DNA of 40,920 nt from Candidatus Ligilactobacillus faecavium (lineage in GTDB: Bacteria; Bacillota; Bacilli; Lactobacillales; Lactobacillaceae). The position numbers were made by a program, and so were the translations under genes. The notes under the pieces are model-generated. The model was not told where the DNA came from, ran no database searches, and worked only from the letters and a program-made list of their open reading frames with translations. Below are positions 33,868-40,880 of this stretch, in pieces (the first letter of the stretch is position 1; each line of letters opens with the position of its first letter). The stretch covers positions 1 through 40,920 of the forward strand of contig DWVG01000062.1 of NCBI GenBank assembly GCA_019120355.1. The letters are read 5' to 3'.

Positions 33868-34959
33868 ATGCGGCGAATTAATGAAAAGGGAAAAGTTTCA
33901 TTTGAGGAGGCTTTTCACGATTATTGCCGGGGAATCTTAAGTTATGGCGGCCGGTCGACCCGTGCAGGCTATTGGTGGGGGCAAGTTGTTTGTTTGATTT
34001 TTATTGGTGCTTTGTGCACCATTTTCTATGGCAGCCTTGAATCATCAATGGCATCGGGTCATCAATCAATCATTATGGTTGGCAGTCTGATCGTTTCGAT
34101 TGGCGGCATGTTGCTGTACATTGCCGAATACGCCATTTTGGCCCGGCGCCTGCGGGATGTTGGATTTCAAACTTTTCCCGTAGTAGTTTGGATCATTTTA
34201 CGGTGGATGGCAGCCTTGATGGTTAAACTTTTCGGTTCGGCATTTGGAATTGTTTTACTGACAGTGTTGGCGGTTCAACTAGTTTTGTGCTGTTTGCCGA
34301 CAGATTATTTTGCCCGCCCAAAAGCCAGTTGGATTACCCGTGCAAAGGAAAACGAAGATTTACAAGGAAGCGATAAAATGACAAAAACAGCAGCAGTAAT
34401 GATTGCTCCGGGGTGTGAAGAAATCGAAGCGTTAACGCCAGTCGATGCTTTGCGCCGGTTAGGGGCTAAGGTCGATATGGTTGGTTTGGAAAGCATCGAT
34501 GTAATGGGAGCGCATGGCATTAAATTGACCTGTGATAAGGTAATGGATGAAAGCCTATTGGATTATGACATCGTTATTTTCCCAGGGGGTTCGAAGGGCG
34601 CTGATAACTTACGGGATAGTGATCAATTAATGGACTTGATCCAACAACGCCACGCCGCTGGAAAATGGAACGCTGCGATGTGTTCAGGTCCGGTTGCGTT
34701 TGCTCGTTACGGTTTGCTGGATAACTGCACGTATACGTGTTTTCCAGGAGTTGAAAAGCAATTTGAAAATGACGTTAAGAATGCCACACATTCAGATGAA
34801 ATCGTCGTTGTTGACGAAGTGGGAAAAATCATCACCAGTCGCGGCCCGGCAACTGCAATGGCTTACGCATTCAAGATTGCTGAAATCTTAGGCGTTGATC
34901 CGGCGCCACAAGAAGAAGCAATGCTTTACAACTACTTACGCGATGAAATGCGGAAGTAA
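33868..34959 (+). CDS. DUF805-DJ-1/PfpI fusion protein, 363 aa
   Basis: Residues 1-155 are a DUF805 unit (RINEKGKVSFEEAFHDYCRG, GGRSTRAGYWW, RRLRDVGFQ, CLPTDYFA). A short linker leads to Met171, where a full DJ-1/PfpI domain of 193 residues begins: MTKTAAVMIAPGCEEIEALT, IVIFPGGSKGADNL, then the nucleophile elbow AAMCSGPVAFA, and TSRGPATAMAYAF. DJ-1 proteins act as stress-related chaperones or glyoxalase/deglycase-like enzymes. AAGGAAG is seven bases before the Met171 codon (ATG 34378), so a soluble DJ-1 protein could be made from the same mRNA alongside a membrane-tethered form. Family members are normally separate proteins. Confidence 0.85.
   Translation: MRRINEKGKVSFEEAFHDYCRGILSYGGRSTRAGYWWGQVVCLIFIGALCTIFYGSLESSMASGHQSIIMVGSLIVSIGGMLLYIAEYAILARRLRDVGFQTFPVVVWIILRWMAALMVKLFGSAFGIVLLTVLAVQLVLCCLPTDYFARPKASWITRAKENEDLQGSDKMTKTAAVMIAPGCEEIEALTPVDALRRLGAKVDMVGLESIDVMGAHGIKLTCDKVMDESLLDYDIVIFPGGSKGADNLRDSDQLMDLIQQRHAAGKWNAAMCSGPVAFARYGLLDNCTYTCFPGVEKQFENDVKNATHSDEIVVVDEVGKIITSRGPATAMAYAFKIAEILGVDPAPQEEAMLYNYLRDEMRK
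34378..34959 (+). CDS. Possible independent translation product: DJ-1/PfpI protein, 193 aa
   Basis: This is an alternative product nested in frame in the DUF805-DJ-1 gene. ATG 34378 has AAGGAAG (34364-34370) seven bases upstream, and the encoded 193 residues match a complete YajL/ThiJ-like protein with nothing missing at the N-terminus. The conserved Glu in GCEEIEAL and the Cys in AMCSGP are present. It may be the ancestral gene before fusion. Whether ribosomes start here is inference. Confidence 0.5.
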   Translation: MTKTAAVMIAPGCEEIEALTPVDALRRLGAKVDMVGLESIDVMGAHGIKLTCDKVMDESLLDYDIVIFPGGSKGADNLRDSDQLMDLIQQRHAAGKWNAAMCSGPVAFARYGLLDNCTYTCFPGVEKQFENDVKNATHSDEIVVVDEVGKIITSRGPATAMAYAFKIAEILGVDPAPQEEAMLYNYLRDEMRK

Positions 34960-34978
34960 AAATTAAATTTTGATAATT

Positions 34979-35013
34979 ACGAGGTTATGCAAGGGTCATA
35001 ACCTCGTTTTTGG
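34979..35013 (+). terminator. Terminator of the DUF805-DJ-1 gene
   Basis: ACGAGGTTATG-CAAGGGT-CATAACCTCGT followed by TTTT. This is a variant of the dispersed hairpin family. Confidence 0.9.
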
Positions 35014-35055
35014 ATTATAATGGAAAGTATCATTTTTTAAGAAAGGAAGAGGATT

Positions 35056-35760
35056 TTGCGCGCATATCGCGAAAAGATCAAGCGGCCGCACTTGTACCAA
35101 TTGCGGGAATTGGCATTAGCATTTACCTTTTGCGGCGGTTTTATTGATGCATATACTTTTACGGAACGTGGTGGTACGTTGGCTGCCGGGCAGACTGGAA
35201 ACATTATCTTTTTTGGAACGGATATTGCCAAGCGCGATCTTCCGGGATTAACGACCAAAGTTGCAACGTTTTTGGCGTATATTCTGGGACTGATCGTGGT
35301 AACGACGATTGCGTTGAAGGTAAAGTCGAAGTATAAACGGATTTTTTGCATTTTACCGATCATGTTTATTTCATTGGTCGTTGGCTTTGTTCCAACGAGT
35401 GTTCCAAACGTTTTTGTTGTTCCGTTTCTGGCGTTTGGTATCGCAATGCAGACGATCGCATTTAATAAGATCGAAGGCCTCGGTTACCGGAACACGGTTT
35501 CAACGGGAAACTTACAAAAAGCGGTAATTGCCTGGACGAAGTATTTTGTTAACCACGACAGCAGTCAAACGCGAGCGGCTTCAAACTACCTGTTACTGGT
35601 AATTAGTTTTATTTGCGGGGCAATCGTTTCGGCGTTGCTTGATAATTACTTTGGAATTCACACGATTTGGATCGCAGCTTCATTGTTAGTGATTATTAAT
35701 TTCTGCTATGGATTAATGGTTTATCACCGGGATAATTTTTATCCGGGAGAGAAACTCTAA
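35056..35760 (+). CDS. DUF1275 (YoaK-like) membrane protein, 234 aa
   Basis: About six hydrophobic segments are visible. The N-terminal FTFCGGFIDAYTFTERGGTL, the AAGQTGNIIFFG motif (about 42-53) and the YRNTVSTGNLQKAV motif (about 151-164) are the signature repeats of DUF1275. Members are presumed transporters distantly related to SulP carriers, without a defined substrate. The start is TTG: AAGGAAGAGG lies within 5-12 bases upstream and no ATG fits. It is followed by a TATAAT box (35773-35778) for the lipoprotein gene. It is probably monocistronic. Confidence 0.88.
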   Translation: MRAYREKIKRPHLYQLRELALAFTFCGGFIDAYTFTERGGTLAAGQTGNIIFFGTDIAKRDLPGLTTKVATFLAYILGLIVVTTIALKVKSKYKRIFCILPIMFISLVVGFVPTSVPNVFVVPFLAFGIAMQTIAFNKIEGLGYRNTVSTGNLQKAVIAWTKYFVNHDSSQTRAASNYLLLVISFICGAIVSALLDNYFGIHTIWIAASLLVIINFCYGLMVYHRDNFYPGEKL

Positions 35761-35811
35761 CCCGGAAAATGGTATAATAAAGGTGTAATCAAAGGCCGTG
35801 AGGTGATAATG

Positions 35812-36489
35812 ATGAAATTTAAGAAATCAAGTTTATTAGTTGTTGCTGGAATGGCGGTTTTGCTTGCAGGATGCGGCAATCAATCAGCTTCAACAAATGG
35901 AAAAAAGGCGGACAACACACCAAAAACCGAAGCGGTTAAACGCAGTCAGAATGATCAAACGCAAACCGCTGATGATCAATCAACGGCGAATACCAACACG
36001 CCGGCAACCGATAATAATTCGCAGTCAAATCAACAGGTAGCAGCGCAAAATAATCAGAACGCCAATAACGCCCAAACAAAAGAATTTAATAACCAAGCTC
36101 AGGCAGCAAGCTACGTTACCAACCAACCGGGTTACACGACTGGCAATCAACAAGGGTTGCCAACCGTTAACCTTGGGGACGGCATTACAGGAACGTTGAA
36201 TTCTGGTGCTGGGCAACAGATGCTTCAATGGAATGAAGGCAACTGGTCATTTACGGTGCGAGCCTCGGCTGTTCAAGGGCAAGATCCAACACCAACGGCT
36301 AAACAGATCGTGAATGAATTACAAACCGTTTACCTTCCAGCACCGCAAAATCACGGGGTTGGAACGTTCGATATTGCAACGAACACGTACACGTTAACAT
36401 GGCAAAAGAATAATAAGGTTTACAGTGTCAGCGGCAGCAGTCCAAGTGATGTAATCGCAAAGGCGGTTAATGCTGGTAAGAATGAATAA
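35812..36489 (+). CDS. Lipoprotein of unknown function, 225 aa
   Basis: Residues 1-20 form a lipoprotein signal (KFKKSSLLVVAGMAVLLAG) and Cys21 is the lipidation site in LLAGCGN. An Asn/Gln/Thr/Ala-rich linker covers about 22-105, so the folded domain is held away from the membrane. The C-terminal domain (about 108-225) has alternating strands with LGDGITGTLNSGAGQQMLQW and TFDIATNTYTLTWQKNNKVY; the latter strand pair and SSPSDVIAKAVNA suggest a small open-sheet fold. AGGTGAT precedes tandem ATG codons 35809 and 35812. It is followed by repeat copy D. Confidence 0.85.
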   Translation: MKFKKSSLLVVAGMAVLLAGCGNQSASTNGKKADNTPKTEAVKRSQNDQTQTADDQSTANTNTPATDNNSQSNQQVAAQNNQNANNAQTKEFNNQAQAASYVTNQPGYTTGNQQGLPTVNLGDGITGTLNSGAGQQMLQWNEGNWSFTVRASAVQGQDPTPTAKQIVNELQTVYLPAPQNHGVGTFDIATNTYTLTWQKNNKVYSVSGSSPSDVIAKAVNAGKNE

Positions 36490-36495
36490 TTTAGG

Positions 36496-36530
36496 GTAGA
36501 GGTTGTGATATAAATCGCAGCCTCTTTGTT
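36496..36530 (+). terminator. Terminator hairpin after the lipoprotein gene (end of repeat D)
   Basis: AGAGGTTGTGAT-ATAA-ATCGCAGCCTCT followed by TTTG. The stem is strong but has mismatches, and the U-tract is weak. Confidence 0.55.
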
Positions 36531-36680
36531 ATATTCGCATAATCGGGTTTCAAAACAAACGGTCTACGACGCGAAGCTAGGAAAATTCGAAAACCTCCGA
36601 ATCTTTGCTCTGCGATTCGTTCGCTTTTCTACTTCCACCACGCCTGTTTTTACTGTTTTGTCACACCTTCTTTTTTCGTT
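36496..36680 (-). repeat. Dispersed repeat copy D (about 185 bp, inverted)
   Basis: On the minus strand the order is GGTGTGACAAAAC, GCGTGGTGGAAG, AAAAGCGAACGAATCGCAG, ATTCGGAGGTTTTCGAA, CTAGCTTCGCGTCGTAG, CGTTTGTTTTGAAACCCG, ATTATGCG and the hairpin GAGGCTGCGATTTATATCAC. It aligns with copy B over its whole length and with A except for the GCGAACGAATCGC section. Copies B and D both have the hairpin against the upstream gene. Confidence 0.8.
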
Positions 36681-36743
36681 CCATATGAAACATTTTCTGA
36701 AAAGATGTACAACGGCTAGATAGTCTATTTTAATGAAGGAGGA

Positions 36744-37682
36744 ATGAATGTGGACAACGCAAACGATATTGCCCATACGATTGATTCCCGAAAACGGATT
36801 GTAATCTCAGCAATTTTACTAATTTCAGATTTTATTTGCTTGATGAGTCAAACGATGATGGTTACTGCATTACCGGTAATTCAATCCGACATGCATCAGG
36901 CAATGACGACGGTCCAGTGGTTAACGACCGGATATACTCTTTTGATCGGGATCGTGACCCCGTTGGCAGCTAACTTGTATGAAAAATTTACTAATCGGCA
37001 AGTATTTCTCGGAACGATTGGAATTTTTACATTCGGAACGGTTCTCGGATGTGTGGCCTAAAGCTTCTGGATGCTTCTTTTAGCTGATCCGATGCTGAAA
37101 GTTTCGATTTTTAAAGTTCAATCATTTCGGTTAATGACGTTGATTGGAATTGCAGCCTTTATGGTTCTGTTAGGAACGGAACAAATGGTTTCGATTTTTG
37201 CTCAAGATGTGACGCATTTGACAAGTATGCAAGCCGGAATGGTGTTGTTTCCTGGTGCCGCGTTAATGCAATCACGGCGGCAATTGTTGGTCGTTTATAT
37301 GATGAATTTGGACCCAAGCAGTTGGTCCTTGGCGGAACGGTTTTAATGCTTTTCGGGACTTTTCCATTTGTGATGATCAAGGCAACGATGCCGGTTTGGC
37401 TGATGACAACTGCATATGCCGTTCGAATGGTGGGGAATGCCACCAGTCATGTCAGAAGCATTTAAAGATCTTACCCCATTGGAAGTCAGTCATGCAACAG
37501 CCTTGAACAACGCTCTTCGGCAAGTATTTGGCTCAGTTTCAGTTACATTATTGATTGTAATCGGTGAAATTCCGCATTCATTTGTGATCGGAATGCGGTG
37601 TTCAATGTGGATTACATTGATTTTAACGGTTCTGGTTCTGATTTTGTTTATTCGGTATTTAAATGTGAAGAGACGCGCATAA
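36744..37682 (+). pseudogene. Decayed DHA2-family MFS transporter
   Basis: The first part (from GTG 36750 after GAAGGAGG) reads DFICLMSQTMMVTALPVIQS and TTVQWLTTGYTLLIG, an intact start of an EmrB-like exporter. A TAA at 37059 interrupts the frame, which continues SFWMLLLA and then jumps to DPMLKVSIFKVQSF, a region normally some seven helices further on. An internal deletion is therefore present. Frameshifts follow near 37265 (VGRLYDEFGPKQLVLGGTVL continues in another frame) and near 37430 (back to MPPVMSEAFKDLTPLEVSHA, then ALNNALRQVFGSVSVT). The gene cannot make a working pump. The intact DHA2 gene at 26879-28375 is a relative. Confidence 0.9.
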
Positions 37683-37743
37683 TCAAAAAACTTCTAACTT
37701 ACTAAAAGATAGGATAAAATGAAAATGGTAAGGAGGAAGAATA

Positions 37744-38103
37744 ATGGAATTAAAAATTACAGATGAAGCTCAAGCAAAATTGAAACCATATTTTGACGAT
37801 CCAAATGCGGTTGTCTTATTAGACTTTGATGATGGTGTTGGCTACCGGCCGGAAGAAGCCATCTCATGCACGCTAAACCAAGAATTTCGGTTGTTGATCG
37901 TGCGTAAAGATCGTGATTATCACGAATACAACGCTAAATTGCCAACGGTTTTAGGCGATTTTTACTACAAGGATTACTCAAAATCGTTTATGGATGAGGA
38001 AATGACGATTGCGGTTAATTCATATCAGCAATTAACGTTAAAGGGTAAATATCGCGGACAGCTAACCCCGGTATTGAATGTTCTTGATTTGAGAAATGAG
38101 TAG
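37744..38103 (+). CDS. HesB-like iron-sulfur cluster biosynthesis family protein, 119 aa
   Basis: MELKITDEAQAKLKPYFDDP, then VVLLDFDDGVGYRPEEAISC, matches the lactobacillar group of Fe-S_biosyn domain proteins. It has a single Cys (in ISCTLNQ) and lacks the C-terminal CxC of A-type Fe-S carriers, so cluster binding in the classical way is unlikely. The rest is beta-rich with a FLRNE-like end (NVLDLRNE). AAGGAGGAAGA provides the ribosome binding site and TAAAAT near 37715 a -10. It is cytoplasmic; the exact function is not known. Confidence 0.8.
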   Translation: MELKITDEAQAKLKPYFDDPNAVVLLDFDDGVGYRPEEAISCTLNQEFRLLIVRKDRDYHEYNAKLPTVLGDFYYKDYSKSFMDEEMTIAVNSYQQLTLKGKYRGQLTPVLNVLDLRNE

Positions 38104-38105
38104 AT

Positions 38106-38146
38106 TAAAAAGAGATTGTGACGGAGAATCGCAATCTCTTTTTAGT
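38106..38146 (+). terminator. Terminator after the HesB-like gene
   Basis: AAAAAGAGATTGTGA-CGGAGAA-TCGCAATCTCTTTTT has a long stem with one wobble. This is a divergent member of the dispersed hairpin family. Confidence 0.85.
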
Positions 38147-38461
38147 TTTTTCCATTTTTCATTAAGAATCGAGATCTCCAAAACAGCAATTGGGTTATAA
38201 ATCGTGCCGCTCAGGTTGACGCTGGATTAATTCGCGCTTGAGCGCCATTGAAAAGCTTAATTACTAAATACTATCCCAATCGTATGGCAGTTTCAATTTT
38301 TTAAATGTTCAACGGTGGGATGAAAGCCGGTAATCATGTAATTTTAGTAATTGAAATTGCAAAAATGGAAGTCAGTCCAATCGTTGCGCTGATTGTTGCC
38401 CGAAACTAAAGGTTAATTTCATGGCTAATGCTTCATAAAAAAATGAGGTTGAACTTTGAAG
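38147..38461. other. Gene-free stretch with probable coding debris
   Basis: No intact gene was found. ATG 38305 to TAA 38407 reads MFNGGMKAGNHVILVIEIAK and then MEVSPIVALIVARN, which resembles a membrane-protein fragment with stops on both sides. It is best seen as a remnant of a decayed gene, adjoining the IS element. Confidence 0.4.
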
Positions 38462-39870
38462 TGAACCCCAAAAGTTGGACACTTTATTAGCTAGGCAATC
38501 TGGGACTGAGTTCTGTATTGGACAGGACTCAGCCCTTTTAGTTTTACCTTAATTCTGTCGTTATTATAATACTGGATATACTGGTGAATTGCTTGAATCA
38601 ATTCATCAGTATTTTTGTATTGATCTTCATAACCATAAAACATTTCACGTTTCAGAACACTGAAGAAATTTTCCATCATTCCACTATCTAAGCTATTTCC
38701 CTTACGAGACATACTTTGAATAATCCCATGGCCTTTCAAAAAGCTTTGGTAAGCTGAATGTTGATATTGCCATCCCTGGCCACTGTGTAAAATCATTCCA
38801 TTTAATGATCCATATCGATCAAGCTGATTTAACATCTTAAATGTCTGATGGAGAGTAGGTGAAGTTGAGACATCGTAAGTAATGATCTCTTCATTATATC
38901 CATCTAGTATTGGCGATAAATAAACCTTCTCTCCAGAGTTTAATTTAAACTTAGTAACATCAGTGTAGCATTTAGTCTTAGGCTGACTTGCGCTGAATTG
39001 ACGTTTAACTTTATTATCTGCGATTTTACCAATTGTTCCTTTATACGAGCTATAACGATTACGTTTACGGATTACTTTGCCAAATAAGCCCATGACTTTC
39101 ATCAAACGTTTAACTTTCTTATGGTTAATTATTATGCCGTTGTGACGCAAAACACATGTTATTCGACGATAGCCATAATTTCCATGATGCTTATTAAATA
39201 TCTTTTTAATTTGAAACATCACATCTTTGTTTCGCCGGTCTTTTTCATGAGAACGTTGATAATAAAAAGTTGAACGACTCATTTTAGCGGCCTTTAATAA
39301 AGCGGACAACGGGAACTGACAACGTAGTTGTTCAATTACTTTTGCTTTGATTGCCAACTCCCTTAATGCTTTTAAATAGGCATTTTCAGCTCTTAGATAT
39401 AAGAGTTCTTTTTCAAGTTCCTTAATTTTCTTATCTTTTATATTGATTTTCTTTTGATTATGCTTTGTGATGATCTTTTCCCTCGGTCTTCCTATTGGTT
39501 TATCAATCACATTATAACCGTTTTTTCGATAATCTCGAATCCAATTGGATAACATTCCAACACTAGATAGTCCCAAATCTAAGGCAACATTCCCGCGAGA
39601 TTCATGATTGATCAACACTCGATCAATGGCTTCCTTTTTCTCTTGATTAGTCCACTTATGACGAGGTCTATCAAGCCATGCGATGCCATAACGATTTAAT
39701 ATTTGAACCAAATAGTAAAAATTTCTTTTTCCAATTGGATAATATCCTTTTATTTCTGAGTATCTATATCCTTTTTGATACATGTGATACATATTTATTT
39801 TATCTTCTTTTGAAAATCGCATAAAAAACACCCCAAATCTTAGATTTATTTGTCCAAGATTTAGGGTACA
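38462..39870 (-). mobile_element. IS3-family (IS150-like) insertion sequence, 1409 bp
   Basis: The ends TGAACCCCAAAAGTTGGACA (38462-38481) and, on the minus strand, TGTACCCTAAATCTTGGACA (39851-39870) are imperfect inverted repeats matching at 16 of 20 positions, with TG...CA termini. One transposase gene fills the element. The flanks (GAAG on the left, TATC on the right) show no target duplication. The right flank joins a truncated frame in very AT-rich DNA. Confidence 0.88.
38491..39822 (-). CDS. IS3-family transposase, single frame, catalytic Asp replaced by Gly, 443 aa
   Basis: The N-terminal HTH regions (MRFSKEDKINMYHMYQKGYR, then NQEKKEAIDRVLINHESRGN) and the leucine-zipper-like helix (IKELEKELLYLRAENAYLKA) correspond to OrfA. 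An HTH_21 segment and the rve integrase domain correspond to OrfB. Both are fused in one frame here, without the usual -1 frameshift. The DD(35)E triad is D288 in CYTDVTKF, position 348, and E384 in MMENFF. Position 348 is Gly (LHSGQGWQY, GGC codon at 38781-38779) where the family has Asp. Loss of this metal ligand should abolish activity. Start ATG 39822 is chosen as the first codon after the left-end sequence, with GGGGTG upstream. Confidence 0.9.
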   Translation of the reverse strand: MRFSKEDKINMYHMYQKGYRYSEIKGYYPIGKRNFYYLVQILNRYGIAWLDRPRHKWTNQEKKEAIDRVLINHESRGNVALDLGLSSVGMLSNWIRDYRKNGYNVIDKPIGRPREKIITKHNQKKINIKDKKIKELEKELLYLRAENAYLKALRELAIKAKVIEQLRCQFPLSALLKAAKMSRSTFYYQRSHEKDRRNKDVMFQIKKIFNKHHGNYGYRRITCVLRHNGIIINHKKVKRLMKVMGLFGKVIRKRNRYSSYKGTIGKIADNKVKRQFSASQPKTKCYTDVTKFKLNSGEKVYLSPILDGYNEEIITYDVSTSPTLHQTFKMLNQLDRYGSLNGMILHSGQGWQYQHSAYQSFLKGHGIIQSMSRKGNSLDSGMMENFFSVLKREMFYGYEDQYKNTDELIQAIHQYIQYYNNDRIKVKLKGLSPVQYRTQSQIA

Positions 39871-40245
39871 TATCATAAGCCTACTGATATTTTATTTAAA
39901 ACACAAGTTCGAGATAAAGATGCTTATATTTTATTTGCTGATATGTTTCCTGTGAATGCTAAATATTTACGGCTATATAATCGAGATAAGAGACCAGTGG
40001 AAACTGATCCTAGAGATAAAAATAAAGCTTTAAAAGAGGCTGGTAAGGTTGTAACTTTATTGAATAAAGGAATAAAACTTACACGGACTTCGCCAGATGT
40101 TAAGAGAATTGCAAAAGTTCAGATAGAACATGAGAAAGAATTGAAAGCAGAACGTGAAGGTGATGTAATGAAGAACTTACAAGATTTTGTAGATAAATAT
40201 AATATTAAAATGCCTAATGATAAAGAACAAGAACGTAAAAGATAA
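39871..40245 (+). pseudogene. Truncated plasmid-type gene, 3' part, 5' end lost at the IS
   Basis: The frame is open from the IS edge: YHKPTDILFKTQVRDKDAYI, then LFADMFPVNAKYLRLYNRDK, and a Lys/Glu-rich helical tail to NDKEQERKR. No start codon with a ribosome binding site exists before ATG 39943, and the reading frame runs back into the IS end, so the N-terminal part is missing. The composition (AAA, GAA, AAT heavy) differs sharply from the rest of the window. It looks like the C-terminal part of a plasmid mobilisation or replication protein, but I cannot name the family with certainty. Confidence 0.6.
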
Positions 40246-40247
40246 GT

Positions 40248-40376
40248 ATGAGTAAGAAAAAGCATAAAATAGTTATAGAGGATAATTATGTTCCAATTCA
40301 TGCAATCGGTGGTTATTTATCACAGTTGAAATTGAAGAAGAAAAAAGAACAAGAGAGTTTAAATAAAGAGAGATAA
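40248..40376 (+). CDS. Small basic protein, 42 aa, unknown
   Basis: ATG 40248 encodes MSKKKHKIVIEDNYVPIHAI, then GGYLSQLKLKKKKEQESLNK. It starts two bases after the stop of the truncated gene, so it was probably co-translated with it. It is very basic, with a short central strand region and a Lys/Glu helix; nucleic-acid binding is conceivable. No family is recognised. It shares the AT-rich, plasmid-like composition of its surroundings. Confidence 0.5.
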   Translation: MSKKKHKIVIEDNYVPIHAIGGYLSQLKLKKKKEQESLNKER

Positions 40377-40387
40377 AATAAATAAAG

Positions 40388-40740
40388 ATATGTTAATATA
40401 GTTTAAGTTAGTTTTCATTAATATTTTGTCGAGCTGAAAGACGTATATTTTATACGTCTTTTTTTGTTGTGGAAAATAAAAAAGTATGGGATAGATCCAT
40501 ACTTATAAGGATTTTGTATGATATATTTTAATACAGAATTTTATCTTTATATTGATATTACATATATATCATTTGGAGTTTGAGTATAAATTAAGAATTA
40601 AATATATAAAATTATATAATAATTCTTAATATGTATTTTATGACTCTAATATATAAGAGTTAATTATTATATTTCTTATTTATATTTAAATAAAAATATA
40701 TAAGAATATGTTAATATAATAGTCAAGTTTTTATTAATAA
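40388..40740. repeat. AT-rich non-coding region with two related direct repeats
   Basis: ATATGTTAATATA occurs at 40388-40400 and 40706-40718. Both copies are followed by an AAGTT...TTATTAAT or AAGTT...TCATTAAT segment, so the repeat unit is about 40 bp. Between them the DNA is almost entirely A and T with many TATATA steps. Apart from the hairpin at 40437-40466, nothing coding was seen from 40377 to 40920. The repeats could be plasmid-derived promoter or origin sequences. Confidence 0.5.
40437..40466 (+). terminator. Terminator in the AT-rich region
   Basis: AGACGTATA-TTT-TATACGTCT followed by T7 is a perfect 9-bp stem. It ends the transcript of the truncated gene and the 42-aa ORF. Confidence 0.88.
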
Positions 40741-40837
40741 TTGAAGTATCTATTTATATAATTCGTAATTATAGTAGAGAAAGAGGAGTAAAAGAGACTG
40801 TGACATAAGTATTCAATAAACAGCCTCGATTATAAAA

Positions 40838-40880
40838 ATAGCGAAATTCAATTTAAAAAATTGGATTTCGTTATTTTTTT
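40838..40880 (+). terminator. Hairpin with T-run near the window end
   Basis: AGCGAAATTCAATT and AATTGGATTTCGTT pair with wobbles and are followed by ATTTTTTT. Just upstream, GAGACTGTGACATAAGT and ACAGCCTC (40796-40826) look like a broken member of the GAGGTTGTGA hairpin family. Confidence 0.65.

Noticed and set aside
37071-37346. Separate small gene of 91 codons in the decayed MFS region
   Set aside because: The sequence is the middle of a DHA2 transporter in the same frame as the upstream part after a TAA, with no start signal of its own.
38305-38409. 34-codon frame as a small membrane protein gene
   Set aside because: No ribosome binding site, a stop just before the ATG, and location among debris next to an IS. 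It looks like a remnant rather than a gene.
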